A stretch of DNA of 64,000 bases from Dendrocalamus latiflorus. Lineage: Eukaryota; Streptophyta; Magnoliopsida; Poales; Poaceae. Where the stretch lies: NCBI GenBank assembly GCA_017311315.1, contig CM029620.1:1493787-1557786 (forward strand), given 5' to 3'. This document shows, piece after piece, positions 1 to 11,930 of the stretch (positions are counted from its first letter, which is position 1; every line of letters begins with the position of its first letter). The position numbers were made by a program, and so were the translations under genes. Under the pieces are notes generated by a model that worked only from the letters and a program-made list of their open reading frames with translations, had not been told where the DNA came from and made no database searches.

Positions 1-2024
1 GTCTCCGGTGGGTTTCTGGCCGAGCCGATAATTTTCCTAACTTTTCCAAGCCGTGTTCTAACCCGTGCTCACCCTACTTCTCCATGTCCTAAGCCCGAGT
101 TTTATTCCTCTCTCCTACCCATGTCGTTGTAGCCGCCCGTGCCGTCAACGGTCTCCGTTTGGCGTGCCGTCAGTTCCTATATGTGCCTTCGGTCCCTAAC
201 AACCCATTTTGCTAGTTAGATTCACCTCCCATGCCTCCTCTCGCCAGCGCTAGCCTCCTTTCCAAAAATTGCTCTCGGGTGAACAGTAACATCTGTGATT
301 TTCCAGCATTTTCTCGCCCCGGCAAACTTTAGATCGCTCGTTCTCCTTCGTCCGAACTCCAATTGACCCGATTCTTCTTCCTAAATTCATCTAAAATTGA
401 GCTCTATCTTTTAGTTCTGGTTTTGCAGTTTTTGGATTTTATTTGGATTTTATTTCAATTTGTTTTTGTGTTTCGTTTCGCTTTCTCTCTCGTTAGATCA
501 CGCGTTCGAAGGAGTTGAAGCCGGATTCGAAGATCAAGAATTCCTAACTGAGCAAGGCCAAGGCAAGTCGTGTCCTTTGATCATGTTGAACCCAGTTTGC
601 AATCTATTATTTAATTATTTTGTTTTAAATTATCTTGCATCGCTATTTTTATTCAAACCCTTGTATTGGTAGTTATCGTCCCAATTGGTTATTTTCCTCC
701 TTGATATTTTGGAATACCTTGATGCCATTGTCACCTTAGGTTGGGAATTTAATTAGTGATGCTATGTTATTTGTCACATTGGGTTGGTACGATTAGAATG
801 CTTAGCCTTGCTTACTTTGCGAAAGGGTTCATCATCACATGTGATTAATTAATTTGACTTAATGAGATATTGAATCGTGGTTGGTGCCACTGTTATAAAA
901 TTTGTGCCGTGACATTGGTGCGTCATTGGCGGTGGTTATACAAAATTGGTTTTTACTTGGGCGATTGATCGTGCAGTAAAGGGGTGCGAGAGGCACATGC
1001 GATGTGGATGTTTCGCCTAAGTAAATTTAAGGACTTAACTTTGTGCGCCATTGATCTAAGTCTTACCGTGCAAACCACATGTCTGGTATGGGACAGACCT
1101 GGCTGATTTATTTGGGATGTTTCAATTTCAATCTCGCTGGGATGAACATGGTTGCTGATTTCCATGAGGCGCAAGGGGGGGTGTGATGCGAAACCCTAGC
1201 GGGCGGGATTGGGTTGGAATTGAACATTGTAAAGGCCTTGTTGTGATTTCCTTAGCGCGAGGCTAATCACATCGTGTGGGTACAGTTGTGCAACCTCTGC
1301 AGAGTGTAAAACTATTCGAATAGCCGTGTCCTCGGTCATGGACAATGCTCGGTGATTTCACACGAGGTATAGTTATTTCTAAAAAGTTTCGGACAGTGCA
1401 TGGTTAATTCACTGTTGGTGGGAGATCCATAAGTGGTTTGTTTAGCTTATGGATGGGAGATCCATAAGTGGTTACTTCAATTCCTTTGATTATTATTTAT
1501 TATTGTTTTACTTCAAAATGCGCCTTCAATCTATTTATTGTATTTTCAAATGCCGTTTTATGCAAATTAACCTTTTAGCCTTCCATTGGTAAGCCTTACA
1601 TATTATATTGCATTCATTTGTTACAAACGGCTTGCTGAGTACCAATGTACTCACGGCTTTATGCCCCTGTTGCTCAGTTGAGGAGGAGGAGGAGTATCAC
1701 CAGCAGGAGGTTCCAGAAGGAGAGTACTTCGACGTCTTCGCGGATTAGGCTTCGTTCTCTACTCGATAGCCTGTGGGCGTGTCGATTGGACGCTGCGCTT
1801 TCTTTTGGATTTCCGCTGCTAGTTTTTGTTAAGCCCTTCCGGCTAATAATTGTAAGCTTGGCCATAAGGTCGTACTCTGATAATTATCAATATAATTTGG
1901 ATTTTCCTTAGAATATCGTGATGTGGATGATATTTATCTTTGTACATACTGTGTGCACTAGCGTGATCCTGGACTAGTGCAGAATACACAGGAGAGTCCG
2001 GATTTGTATATTCGGGTCTCTACA
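1..2024 (+). mobile_element. 3' portion of a Ty3/gypsy chromovirus-type LTR, cut by window edge
   Basis: This stretch aligns with the 3' two-thirds of the LTRs of the complete elements at 11945-22953 and 34540-46074. Shared landmarks are the block around 500-600 (GAGCAAGGCCAAGGCAAGTC), the stem-loop at 1637-1652, and the terminal block ending TTCGGGTCTCTACA at 2024. The bases after 2024 are not a primer-binding site, so this is a 3' LTR or a solo LTR; its start lies outside the window. Like the LTR at 34540 and unlike the one at 11945, it keeps a T-rich, intron-like stretch (about 390-497) before the conserved block. No gene is seen in it. Confidence 0.85.
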
Positions 2025-2932
2025 GCAACAGGGGATTTGGCTAGCCTCTTATAGGCAGTGAGTTCGGGTGGCAACTGGGCGAGGGTGAAACCGGGGGTGA
2101 GGCCGAGTGAAACCGGGGGCGGAGCTGGCTTGACTACGGCGGGAAGGAGGAGGGAGGCGACACACAGCCGAGCTAGGGATGACAGGGCGAGGCTAGGCCG
2201 GTGGTAGGGTAGTAAAGGAGTGTACGGGGTGAGGCCGGGGCGGCTGTAGCCGATGGGTGCGAGGCACTAGGCTGTTGGCCTGGGTGGTGGCGCCGTGAGC
2301 AGTGGGAGGAGGAAGAAGAAACAGGGAAGAAGGGAGGCGTCGGCGGCTTGGGCCAAAGGCCGAGAGAAAATGAAGAGGCCAGGGGGCTGGGTAGAAAAAG
2401 AAAAGAAAATGGGCCGGGGAGAAAAAGGAAAATGAACGGCTAGGCCAGAAAGAAAATGGGTCAGGCCCAGGAGAGATTTTAGGGATTTTAACAAATTTCA
2501 GAATTTGGATTTGTGATCAGCTTTTGAATTTGACAGCTTGGTTCAAATTTTGGATTTGTCAATTAAATTTTAAGATTGGTGAGTTTTGGAGAAATAAATC
2601 TCAATTTTTCCAAATTCGAAGTTTCGGATATGCAAAGTGGATGGAAAGGATTTTATCTTAATTCTCAATTCCCATTCTTGGCTTTGGAGGTCCAGTTTTC
2701 AAATTTTAAATTTGAAATTAATACTTCCAAGGGGATTTGGATTTTTTTCAATTTGATCCTACACCTTGGTTCTTGATTCCAAGATTTTGATTTTCGTTGA
2801 TCGGCCTTTTGGCAAGAAAATCCAGACTGAGAAATTCGAATAACGCCAAAGCTTTTGTGAAACACGGAAGAAACGATTAAAAGATTTTAAAATTTTTGAA
2901 ATTACACTAGCTCCCTAATTGGGATGTTATAG
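2025..2932 (-). mobile_element. Probable LTR of minus-strand retroelement F
   Basis: Read on the minus strand, an LTR-like start (TATAACATCCCAATTAGGG, a decayed TGTAACATCCC) begins at 2932. It follows a purine-rich tract (TTTTAAGGGGGG) at about 2940-2951, as at the 3' end of gypsy elements. The first roughly 470 bases are AT-rich and the rest (2040-2460) is GC-rich, the same composition profile as the other gypsy LTRs here. Its far end is lost at or before the junction with the LTR ending at 2024. The family is inferred from these boundaries only. No coding sequence is supported. Confidence 0.5.
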
Positions 2933-3462
2933 ATCCTACCCCCCTTAAAATGAATCTCGTCCCCAAGATTCGAGTAGAGTAGACAGAAGTAGGGGGGAAC
3001 AAGCAGGCTAGCAAAAAGGTTCTAGGGTGCTGCTTGATACTACGCCCATTGCTTTTGGTGCTGTTGGAGAAGAGGGGAGCTGCACAAAAGTGGGTTAGCA
3101 CTTGAAGAGAAACATTGCACAAGGGAAACCTTGCACTTCTGGATAGGTTGCAACTAGCTTCACTTCATTGCTTGACATTTCTGGGGTTTGCTGCTTCTTC
3201 AGTGCTGATTGTTAACTTCCCATTATGCTGGAGCGGTAGTAGAGCTTAACATCAAGGTGTTCTAACACTTCTCGTGTATTCAGGCTACCCCCCTTAAAAT
3301 GACAGGTGACTGGTACTAATTGCACTTGTCAAATTTGGTCATTATGAGTCTGATGGTAGTTTGGCGACTCAGCCTTTGTATCTCAGCACCTTGATCAACA
3401 AGTTCATGGAGCAATCCTTGGGGCGATGATCTTGTCCTTCGCAGAGAAAGCATGTGACCTTG
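2933..3462 (-). pseudogene. 3' part of the F element: gag C-terminal zinc knuckle and 3' UTR
   Basis: On the minus strand, just right of the insertion point at 3462, the frame reads through a CCHC zinc knuckle (CFLCEGQDHRPKDC, spacing CX2CX4HX4C) and stops about 17 residues later. The frame joins exactly to the zinc-knuckle gag fragment at 6587-6960 once the insertion 3463-6586 and one copy of the CCTTG duplication are removed. Only about 450 bases separate this stop from the LTR start at 2932, so no protease or polymerase follows. The purine tract TTTTAAGGGGGG occurs twice (about 3290 and 2945), which suggests an internal duplication. F is therefore a non-autonomous or deleted element. Confidence 0.6.
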
Positions 3463-4154
3463 TGTGACACCCCGGCCCATGTTGGCCCATGTGTCTCTCC
3501 ACATGAATTTCTGGGTTAGTCCCACCTTGCTAGCTTACCTTGAGAAGCACTTACATATAAGCCTAGGAGTTCCAATGGTAGCACCCCCGGTTAACCATTT
3601 TGCGCGAAGCGAGGACGAAAGCGCAAGCGGGTTGCTACGTGTGCATAGCCTATCCAGAATGTGGTTAGATCTGAGCCAGTTTGGACCCTAGGGCGTTACA
3701 AATGGTATCAGAGCCGACCCTCGCAGTTAGATGGCGCGTGTAGGTCAGGGGCGCGGGCATATGGAGCATGGCACGTGTGGGCCCGAAGTAGACACATGGC
3801 ATGGCATATGTGCTGGCACTACGCACAGACATGTGCCAAGAGAGGAGATCCTTATCATTTGCCCCGGTGTGGGTATGTTGGTCCGACGAGGATGTCGGGT
3901 CCTTTGAGGGGGTGTATGTGACACCCCGGCCCATGTTGGCCCATGTGTGTGTGCACATGAATTTCTGGGTTAGTCCCACCTTGCTAGCTTACCTTGAGAA
4001 GCACTTACATATAAGGCTAGTAGTTCCAATGGTAGCACCCCTGGTTAACCGTTTTGCGCGAAGCGAGGACGAAAGTGCAAGCGGGTTGCTACGTGTGCGT
4101 GGCCTATCCAGAATGTGGTTAGGTCTAAGCCAGTTTGGACCCAAGGGCGTTACA
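3463..4154 (+). mobile_element. TRIM-like unit: two 238-bp LTRs, PBS and PPT
   Basis: Two direct repeats of 238 bp (3463-3700 and 3917-4154) start TGTGACACCCCGG and end GGGCGTTACA. They flank only 216 bp of internal sequence. Immediately after the first LTR lies TGGTATCAGAGCC (3703-3715), the usual complement of initiator tRNA-Met. Immediately before the second lies a purine tract (TTTGAGGGGGTG, ending at about 3914). This is the layout of a terminal-repeat retrotransposon in miniature, with no coding capacity. The five bases after 4154 (ATTGG) do not match those before 3463 (CCTTG), so this unit did not insert here on its own. Confidence 0.8.
3703..3715 (+). other. Primer-binding site of the TRIM-like unit
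   Basis: TGGTATCAGAGCC lies 2 bases after the LTR end at 3700 and matches the complement of the initiator tRNA-Met 3' end used by many plant LTR elements. Confidence 0.85.
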
Positions 4155-4251
4155 ATTGGTGCATGTTAATATGATTAAGTTTTAGCTGTGATTAAACCTT
4201 GGTGTAAGCGTGGATAGAATTCGGGGTCGAATTCCATTTAAGGGGGTAGAA
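4155..4251 (+). mobile_element. 3' internal tail and polypurine tract of a gypsy element
   Basis: A 97-bp segment ends with TTTAAGGGGGTAGAA just before the LTR start at 4252. The words GGGGTCGAATTCC and TTTAAGGGGG echo the 3' internal ends of the chromoviruses at 20215-20242 and 43055-43084. It is the last internal part of the gypsy element that supplied the right-hand LTR; everything upstream in that element is missing. Confidence 0.65.
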
Positions 4252-6586
4252 TGTAATACCCCAAAAGTGATTCGAGAGATAATCGATTAATTGGAGGGAA
4301 GGACAATATAGAAAAGAGTTAAACAGGGATTTTTAGAGGGGGGATTTCTGAAAAGTCCTGGCAACCTGGGCCTAGGCCTTGGCCCAAGTGGTGGCCGGCC
4401 AAAAGGGGGGAGGCGCCCCTCCCCCAAACCCTAGCCGCCACCCCTACTGCCCCTCCTCTTTCTCCTTGTGGCCACTGCCTCCCCTGCCCCCCATGTGCCT
4501 CCACCTTATCTAGCAACACCCCATCCTCCATTGAAGCCCCTGCTGTTGGTGAAGAAGATCCCCTTTGCTGTCGGTCGAGCGGAGGAAGAAGATCGATCGC
4601 CGGGAGGTGTTTTTGACCCGGAAGAAGAAGAAGAGGAAGGGGAAAAGGGAAAGGAAGGGAGAGAGAGAGAGATCAAATGGTGTTCATTGTGTTCTTCAGT
4701 GGTTCGTCAGGAGTAATTCCTGTTTCCCCCGGTTAAATGCATATTTAATTGTTGTAGCAATGTCGGTATTGTGGTCTGCCTAGAACAGATTGCGTTAGAT
4801 GGTCATTTTGGGGTAGTATCGTTGGGATGAAGTTCTGGACATCTCCTAGAATAATGTATAGGACGCCGCTATCTTTCCGTGAAGTACTAGAACACATCAT
4901 TTGGACCTCTGTAGCAGAAGTTATGATTTTATTAGTGGAACTGTTTTGCAGATTGGTGGGTTTTCTATCAGGTTTTGGTAAATGGTGTTAGGCGATTAGG
5001 AGAAGGGAGAATTAGAGAATCTCAGTATAATAAAAGTTGTAGATCATTGTCTCAGATTTCTAGAAAGCTCAAGAACTCATGATTCGGACACTCGTACTGA
5101 AAGTTATGGTATTTTTAGTATTCTGTTCAGAGAACCCGATGTGAAATTGATGTTTTCGAAAACGGGCTTGTGTGGGTATAATTTGGAAGATTCAGGGAGG
5201 TCCACCAACTAGGTTTAGATGGAGAATTTAATTATCTTTCTAGAAAGTCTAAGAACACCTTATTCGGACTCCTGTACCAATAGATATGGATTTTTGAAGT
5301 TGACTATTCAAAGAGGGGTCAGATAGACCTTTAGGATTTGGGGTTGAAGTCGACTTGGACGTTTTTGCGAGTTTGTGATTGTTTTTTATATAGTTTTAGT
5401 CCACTACTATTATCTTAGCATACGTTATAATTATTATTCAGGTGGTAGACTGATCCCAGGGGCAGCACCTTCTGCACATCCCTCGTCCTCTCGCGGTTAA
5501 GGCAAGTATAATGAAGGATACAATAGTTGTTATGTAATGTCAATGTTTGAGTTATATTGTGAGAAATTGTGTGTTCATATTTATGATGAAGATGTTTTTC
5601 GTATTGTTCATGGTTGTTTGAAAGTTATGGATTTCATGAGTGTAAATATGGTAGTATGAAAAGGTTTTCCTTGTGCAAAATGTTGTGGATGCACTTTTTT
5701 TTATTAAACTGAGACTTTCATGCATATGCATTATGTTGGCTTATTGAAGTCTTGGTCATGTAATGACCAAGCAATTGCTAAGGTCCCCATCATATTGATG
5801 ACGGGCTAAAGGTCCCCATGGTTGAAGAGCATGGGCTTAGGTCTCCATACTTGCAGAGTATGGGCAATTGGTCCCTGTACCAGATGGTACAGGCATGGTT
5901 GTGCATCGACGGATGCACACTTTGCATTACTAGTAAAATGCAAAAGAGAAAGAGAAAAGAGAAAGATCTTGTTGGGCATATTGCATAGCATGTGTTTATA
6001 AGTAACTGATGGATGTTCTGATGGAACGGTGTACTGCATAGCATGTGTTTATAAGTAACTGATGGATGTTCTTATGGAACGGTGTACATGTATGCTATGG
6101 TACCATTTATTATATTTGCTGAGTCGTTGGACTCACCCTTGTTGCTTGTTGTGTTTTAGGTACCCTTATGAGGTCAGCATGCATGGGGGAAAGAAGGATT
6201 AGTCTCGTTGCACTTTTCACGATCTACCCATAATGGGAAGAAAGGAAGAAATTAAATAGTAGATGAATGAATTACTTTAAGTACCTTTATGATCATTGCT
6301 TGCTGGAATTAAATTGTAATAAATATCTAGATTTTTTATGATGCTCCTATTCTTTATCTAGATGCTATACCTATGGATGTCCTAGAACATATAGTCAATT
6401 TTGATTAGTAATGATCATAATACATGTTGGTTGTCTATTTTTATTGAATCTGCTTGTTGAAACCACTGACATAGACAACCATACAAGGGAGTTTCTGCCG
6501 AAGTTTTGTGAGACATATTTAGTTTATCCTTGTTACATTACTAGTTTGGTAGCATTCCAGGTCATGGTTTGGCTGGGGTGTTACAC
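4252..6586 (+). mobile_element. Gypsy-type LTR, 2335 bp (right end of the composite element)
   Basis: The LTR starts TGTAATACCCC and ends GGGGTGTTACA, so its termini are near-perfect inverted repeats. It is preceded by a polypurine tract and followed by the target duplication CCTTG. A GC-rich block lies at about 4380-4630. Near the 3' end, 6121-6134 has a stem-loop (GAGTC, loop GTTG, GACTC) at the place where the other gypsy LTRs carry GAGTAC...GTACTC. A 46-base segment is tandemly repeated at about 5985-6080 (GCATAGCATGTGTTTATAAG). No convincing protein-coding frame is present. Confidence 0.75.
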
Positions 6587-6960
6587 CTTGTTCATTGGGC
6601 ATTCTCTGGGCTGATGATCCTCTTCAAAATTGTGGCAATTTGTAATGCATCGATTTTCTTGGTGTCCTTTTTCTCCACAGCGCGTACATGCCACTAGGCT
6701 CTTGAGGCAGCCTTCTGGTAGATGGTGTTTCTTGCAGTAAGGACAGTACAGAGTTGGGCAATTGTAACTGTAGTGTCCTATTTGTCCACAGGCAAAGCAT
6801 GTAACTTGTCATAGTGGAGGGCATGATTGGGTGTCATGTCCTGTCTTACCACATTCTGCGCATGCAGTAGCTGGCAAAGCTCCTGGATCTATTGGTAGAG
6901 CCTTGGCAGGTGCTGCGGGTTCCTTGATTCAATTTCTGAGAGGATTTAATTTCGGCCAAA
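6587..6960 (-). pseudogene. Gag fragment of F with an array of CCHC zinc knuckles
   Basis: On the minus strand the frame encodes CAECGKTGHDTQSC, a stop codon two residues further on, then CFACGQIGHYSYNC, a degenerate CPYCKKHHLPEGC and CTRCGEKGHQENRC. It runs into the insertion boundary at 6587 and resumes at 3462 with one more knuckle. Zinc knuckles of the form CX2CX4HX4C bind nucleic acid in retroelement nucleocapsids. Four or five in one protein is more than the single knuckle in the gag of the chromoviruses here. The N-terminal part of gag is not recognisable upstream (toward 7000). Either a diverged gag or a captured host zinc-knuckle protein is possible. Confidence 0.6.
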
Positions 6961-8529
6961 TTATTTTTCTACGGGAAATTCTGAATTAATGCGCCAGCAT
7001 GACGTCATCAATGGACTGGGCCGACTGCCAGGTGGGCCTCGGTCCATGGACCAAGTCCACGGAAGGAGGAGGACGGCCGAGGTGGCACGGTTGCCTGTGT
7101 GGCGCTGACGGGGCAGGATGGGCCGACGCGACTGAGGACTTGGCGCCCACGTCAGCCCCGGCTGCTGACGTGGCTAGGCCGGCTGGGCAGCGCTCTGGTC
7201 CGGGGAGCTCGCCGGTGCTCCAGCGGGCGGCGGTGTCTGGCGAAGGGCAGAGGAGGGAGAGGGGCGCACGGGAAATCCGGGGGAGCGCTCAGGCTTTACC
7301 ACGGGTGGCCGGGAGGCGGTCGGCGACGAGGAGGGGCAGTGGCGGCATGGGCCTCTCGATGCGACGGCGGTCTGGTGGCGCTCGAGCTGGGCGGAGGGGC
7401 GGGGGATGTCGGCGGATGCGCGAGGAAGCCCGGGGTGGAGTCAGCCAGGCACGAGAGGGCTCGGGTCGGGCGCAATTGCTTGCCGGAGCAATTATGGCGG
7501 CGGCGGCGGCGAAAGCACAATGCGGGGCGGAGGCGGAACGGGAGGGTGGGGAAGGCGGTGCGAGGGAAAGGAGAGGCCGAGGGGCAAAGGGGAGCGGGGG
7601 CACGCGGAAGGGTCACCGGAGTTGGCGCGGGTGGCGACGGCAGTTACAGAGAATGTGGGGGAGATGGGGGCGTGGGTAGAGGGGAAGACGTGGGGCGGCG
7701 TGTGCGGGAGTGGGGCGTGGCTGAGAGAGAGGGGTGAGGCCGGGAGATGCGGACGGCGGTTGCGGGGCGAGGAAGAAGGAGGAGGTGGAAAAGATGGCCC
7801 TGGCAGGCGGGGTCCACGCGTAGTGAGAGAGAGGGAGAGGGGAGTGGGTGGCAGCCAGATCGCTGGAGCGGGGATCGGATAGCCGAACGGGGGCGAGGGG
7901 CGGACGGCCGGATGGACCGAATGGCGGGGAAGGTGGCCGATCTGGGCCGGCCAGGTGGCAGCCTAAGAGGAGGGGGAGGCTGGGTGAAGCAGCGATGTGG
8001 GCGCTATCTGGCCATCCACGTGGCGGCCGGAGGGGAGGGGAGAGGAGATTATTTTTATTTTCTGATTTGTTTTGGATTTTGATTTCCAGAAAACACCAGG
8101 AAATTCAAATGAGCTTAGAAAATATGAAATAAACTCCAAAAATTCCAAAAAAAAATCACAGAAGTTCCTGGACACATTTTGGACTTAATAAAAATATTTC
8201 CAACTATGTTGGTATTTAATTTTCATACTTAAAATACTTTTAAATTTCAAAAATAGATTTTTAACTCCAGGAAACTCGTAAAACCCAAACAAAAGCCAAA
8301 TAAATTCAAATAATTATTTTGAATTTGGATTTTTATAGAAAATAAAAATATCATTTTATTTAATAATATTTTTAGGTTTTACTTAAAAATACTTGTTAAA
8401 TCTAGCTTTTTCAAAAAGAAAAATCCAGGGCAAACCAAAAAATAAAATTTAGGCACAAAATATTTATTTAATTTAAATTTAAATTTTTATTTATTTATTT
8501 TTATTTTAATAAAAACATGGGCTGTTACA
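6961..8529 (-). mobile_element. LTR-like segment of F, GC-rich core with AT-rich start
   Basis: On the minus strand TGTAACAGCCC starts at 8529, the usual form of a gypsy LTR start. It is followed by about 490 bases of very AT-rich sequence and then about 1 kb of GC-rich sequence (7000-8040). The profile copies that of the other gypsy LTRs in the window. Long open frames in 6999-8082 on both strands reflect GC bias and show no domain, so they are not called genes. The junction between LTR and gag at about 6960 has no visible PBS, so a deletion has probably removed the 3' end of the LTR and the gag start. Confidence 0.5.
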
Positions 8530-9180
8530 ACTATTTATTAAAGTTGCAGACCAACAATTGTTATTATGCTCCCCCATTTTTCTAAAATTCCATCGATCCA
8601 CTAATTCTAGCTAATTCAATCTTTTTGAGTTGGTCAACTCATTTAATCAATTCAATCATCTATATCGCTCCATTTATTTAGCCAATCCGATTATTTTGCC
8701 AATCCAGCCCTTTTATATTGGTGTACTGATTTAGACAATCTAATCATTTAAATTGTTACACCCATTTTAACCAATCCAAACATGTTAACTGATCTATCCA
8801 TTTAGTCAGTTCAATAATCCAGATTGGTCCACCTGTGTAGCCAAGTCAAACACCCAAATTGATTCGCTTACTTTTCATCTTGAAATTCACACCATTGATT
8901 CTTTCCTACAGTTGACATGAATCCCCAAGATTTACACATATATCTGAGGAACCAAAGCGAATTCTTGAAATAAACTGGTATGAGGATATTCGTATCCAAC
9001 CAAATTAAGTACATATTCGATTCAAATTCGTATCCGTGACGACATTCAATTCGTATTTGTATTTGAGAATATTCGAATTCGTATTAGTATTCGTTTTAAA
9101 TATATAGATCCGTATTCGTATTTGAGACTATTCGATCGTATCCAATATGTTTCTATCCCTAATCAAGAGTGCTCAATTGT
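8530..9180. other. AT-rich spacer, no gene
   Basis: There is no supported gene. Between about 8960 and 9160 the words ATTCGTATCC, TATTCGTATT and similar recur irregularly, a degenerate low-complexity repeat. The 8580-8880 part repeats short CAATCCA/CAATTCA words without a fixed period. Confidence 0.5.
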
Positions 9181-11930
9181 TGCAATTGGTACATGTGAGG
9201 ATGGGGTAGCGTAGCGTGACGTCAGCCTCCTTTGGCGCCGTCTATGCCACTGTCAGACGCTAGGTTGGCAAAACCCAGATCCTCTGTGATTCCACCGCAC
9301 TATTCCCTAATCAGTAGATAGAATTCACAGGTACATTACTGTATATCAAAAACATATCATGAGGAAGTGTAAATAATACAGTAATGCTTACTCATGGGCC
9401 GGTTAGGCCGAAAACGATAAAATGCAGTAGCGGAAACTTTACACAGATGGGACCCACAGGACTTGCCCACAGGCAGCCAACTGGGTTCATGACCTAGTCC
9501 TTGGCCTCTTCATCTTCCTGCTCTGTCGACCCCTTTTTCACGTCACAGGGCTTGTCATTCCTTTTTATCTGACTGAGTAATGGTAGTTAAGCAAGAGTGA
9601 GTACGACGGTACTCAGCAAGCCACCACACAGAGTGCAATATTAATAGATGCAAAGCTGTCAAGGGAGGTTGAGGTTCTTTTAGTTGCTAAAGGCATTGTT
9701 TTTGGAGTTACAATAAGTAAGGAAAACTCCTGAGACTTAGCGATTTTAACTAAAACAAATTTTATGATATTGATTGTGAGCATGCGATAATAATAGTAGA
9801 GTAGGTTACATCCACCTTTTACAGTGCATGGTTACCCCACAAATGCTAGTTTTCACCACCGAAGTACTTCCCACCAGGAAAAATTCAAAACTCATAGTAC
9901 ATCCCTCTGATAGGTTTTATTCCACCCACAAATGTTTTTGGAAATAGAACTAACTCGAGGTTTCACCACTGAAGGGTTTAATCCACCACAGTCAGAAGCC
10001 CCCTCTTGTGCCGTGTAAGTACAGTAGATCCCGATGCCTCACTGTGAGTAACCAGTATACCCTAGCACCCACTTACCACTAGTGATATCTGAACTAAACC
10101 TTTGCAAGTTAATTAGCTAGGTTGTACCCATATAGACTTGTGTTTGTACTGTTTTACACAAGGTGGTCATCACAAGATTCAGTCTTTAATTTGTCCAGGC
10201 GGTTCTTACCACAAACCACAGGTTCTCGAGCGACATCGGCACCATCCACTCTCACCAACCGCCCAGACAGGTATAGCAGGTTTCTAGGGTTTTAAGAAGC
10301 ATAAAACAGTTGTAGCAAAATACTCATCCACATACATGTCATGACTGTCCCAAAACAAGTTTTTATGTTTCAAAGATTGATGATCAGGGCAACTAGCGCC
10401 CTGGACTTGACCGGACTAGCATAGCATTTTAATGTAATCTATAGCTAGTAAGGATTATCCTTAATATCTATGGTGACAAGAATTAAGTGATTCAAGTGTC
10501 AAGGAATGGCGTATTAAATTTAATACAGTATCAAATAGGCATGTAGCTACCTTAAGCTTCGACATACATTTACATAGTAAATTAGGCATGCAAGTTGATA
10601 ATTTAAAGAAACATAACTTTGCATAAAATATAAGGTCAATATGATCAAAGTGATGACTTGCCTTGCTTGATTTACCACAGCTTTGATTGCTCTAATTCAA
10701 AGCCTGCACAGCCAGTGATTTTAAATTACTGGTCCTCGCTTTTACCCGAGTCTTGGTCCTATTCGAATCCGTCGCCTTGTCGAGTCTTCAAATTCTAATA
10801 CGCAGCAAAGAAAAGAAAGACCAAATAAATCCAAACATTTTAAATGCCCAATTTAATTTAAATTACACTTTTATTATGGTATGAGAATAGAAGGATGATT
10901 CAGACTAGTGGGCTGTAGACACAGCGGTAGCTAGATTTGAGTAAGAGAACAAGTGGTCTGAATAGCTTTACCGTGAGGGAAAATTTTAGGATGACGAGGG
11001 ATCAAAAGTGAAGAATCATCTACAAGAATTTGTTGCTTTGGAAAAGAAAGTGGCCAAATATAGCTGATTGGAGAAAGGCGAGGCTTGATCTTTTGTTTGA
11101 TGACCTTCTCTTATTTGATTTACATTTATCAAGGAAGTGCCATGAGTCAGGCAGAACTTATGGGCAGATAAAAGAGGTTATCAAAGATAATAAGAGGAAC
11201 ATAACTTTGTGATTTTAGAAGGCAGGGATTTTACACGAGATGAGTATAATTTTAGCGTAACTTTGATATTTCTTCTGGCAATACTTATCTAAGATTACAA
11301 GAGCCAACTTAATGAATAGTTGTGTTAACGACTTAATCAATTGATGGGGTGGGCCATTTCGGTCCAGTCGTTATTATGAGCAAAGTTAATTAGTTGGCTT
11401 GATGAACAAAATTATTAGAAATAGCCAATGGTTGCGATTCATTGGGAAGAGGAGTTTATGACTTAATAAAGATCTCCTTGTTGCTAAGACCATCTCTTTT
11501 ATTATTAATTATATTTGACCATCGAATTTTAAATCTTGATATACAGATTAGGGATTTGGGCGGGAGACGACGATTAATAATTACTCCTTATTCAAGAATT
11601 CTTAATCGTACTCATTTGTTATTTTAAATCTTAGTATTTGAAGATAAATGTTAAAGTTTGTACCACCAATATATTAAGCACTTTTGGAAAGATAGCTTTC
11701 ATGATTTTAGAGATAAGCAATTTATGGTTAATATTTTATGTGGCAATTTCTTGCTATATTAATTCACTGGGTTTGTATTAATAGCATTAGGTCGAGAGAT
11801 GGAAGATATCCTTTTAGACCCCTCAAGCTTTTAATTATTATTTGAGTTTCCAGAGTAGAATTGAAAATGTTAAGATTATCTTTATAATGCTCCTGTAGTA
11901 GGGGTGGCCCCCACCTAAGCTTAGCCGACC
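9181..11930 (-). mobile_element. Diverged minus-strand gypsy LTR-derived region
   Basis: Read on the minus strand, the segment at 9599-9620 (CTTGCTGAGTACCGTCGTAC) matches the stem-loop block near the 3' end of the other gypsy LTRs. The surrounding sequence keeps a similar order of AT- and GT-rich blocks. Clear LTR ends and a PBS were not found, so the limits are arbitrary. No coding region is supported; the short open frames at 11030-11212 and 11442-11627 show no domain or codon pattern. It may be one diverged LTR plus unrelated AT-rich DNA. Confidence 0.35.

Larger units (their letters stand above)
3463..6586 (+). mobile_element. Composite LTR element: TRIM-like unit joined to a gypsy 3' end and LTR
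   Basis: This block interrupts the minus-strand zinc-knuckle frame of F and is flanked on both sides by CCTTG (3458-3462 and 6587-6591). That marks it as one integration event with a 5-bp target duplication. The left end is TGTGACACCCCGG and the right end is GGGGTGTTACA, so both termini have the TG...CA form. The left terminus belongs to a 238-bp LTR family (3463-3700), the right terminus to a different 2335-bp LTR (4252-6586). No second copy of the long LTR exists at the left end. Confidence 0.75.

Noticed and set aside
3463..4154. TRIM as an independent insertion
   Set aside because: The bases after 4154 (ATTGG) do not match CCTTG before 3463; the matching duplication is at 6587, so the larger block is the insertion unit.
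6999..8082. Long overlapping open frames on both strands in GC-rich sequence
   Set aside because: They are R/G/A/P-rich in every frame, have no domain, and fit compositional bias inside an LTR-like segment.
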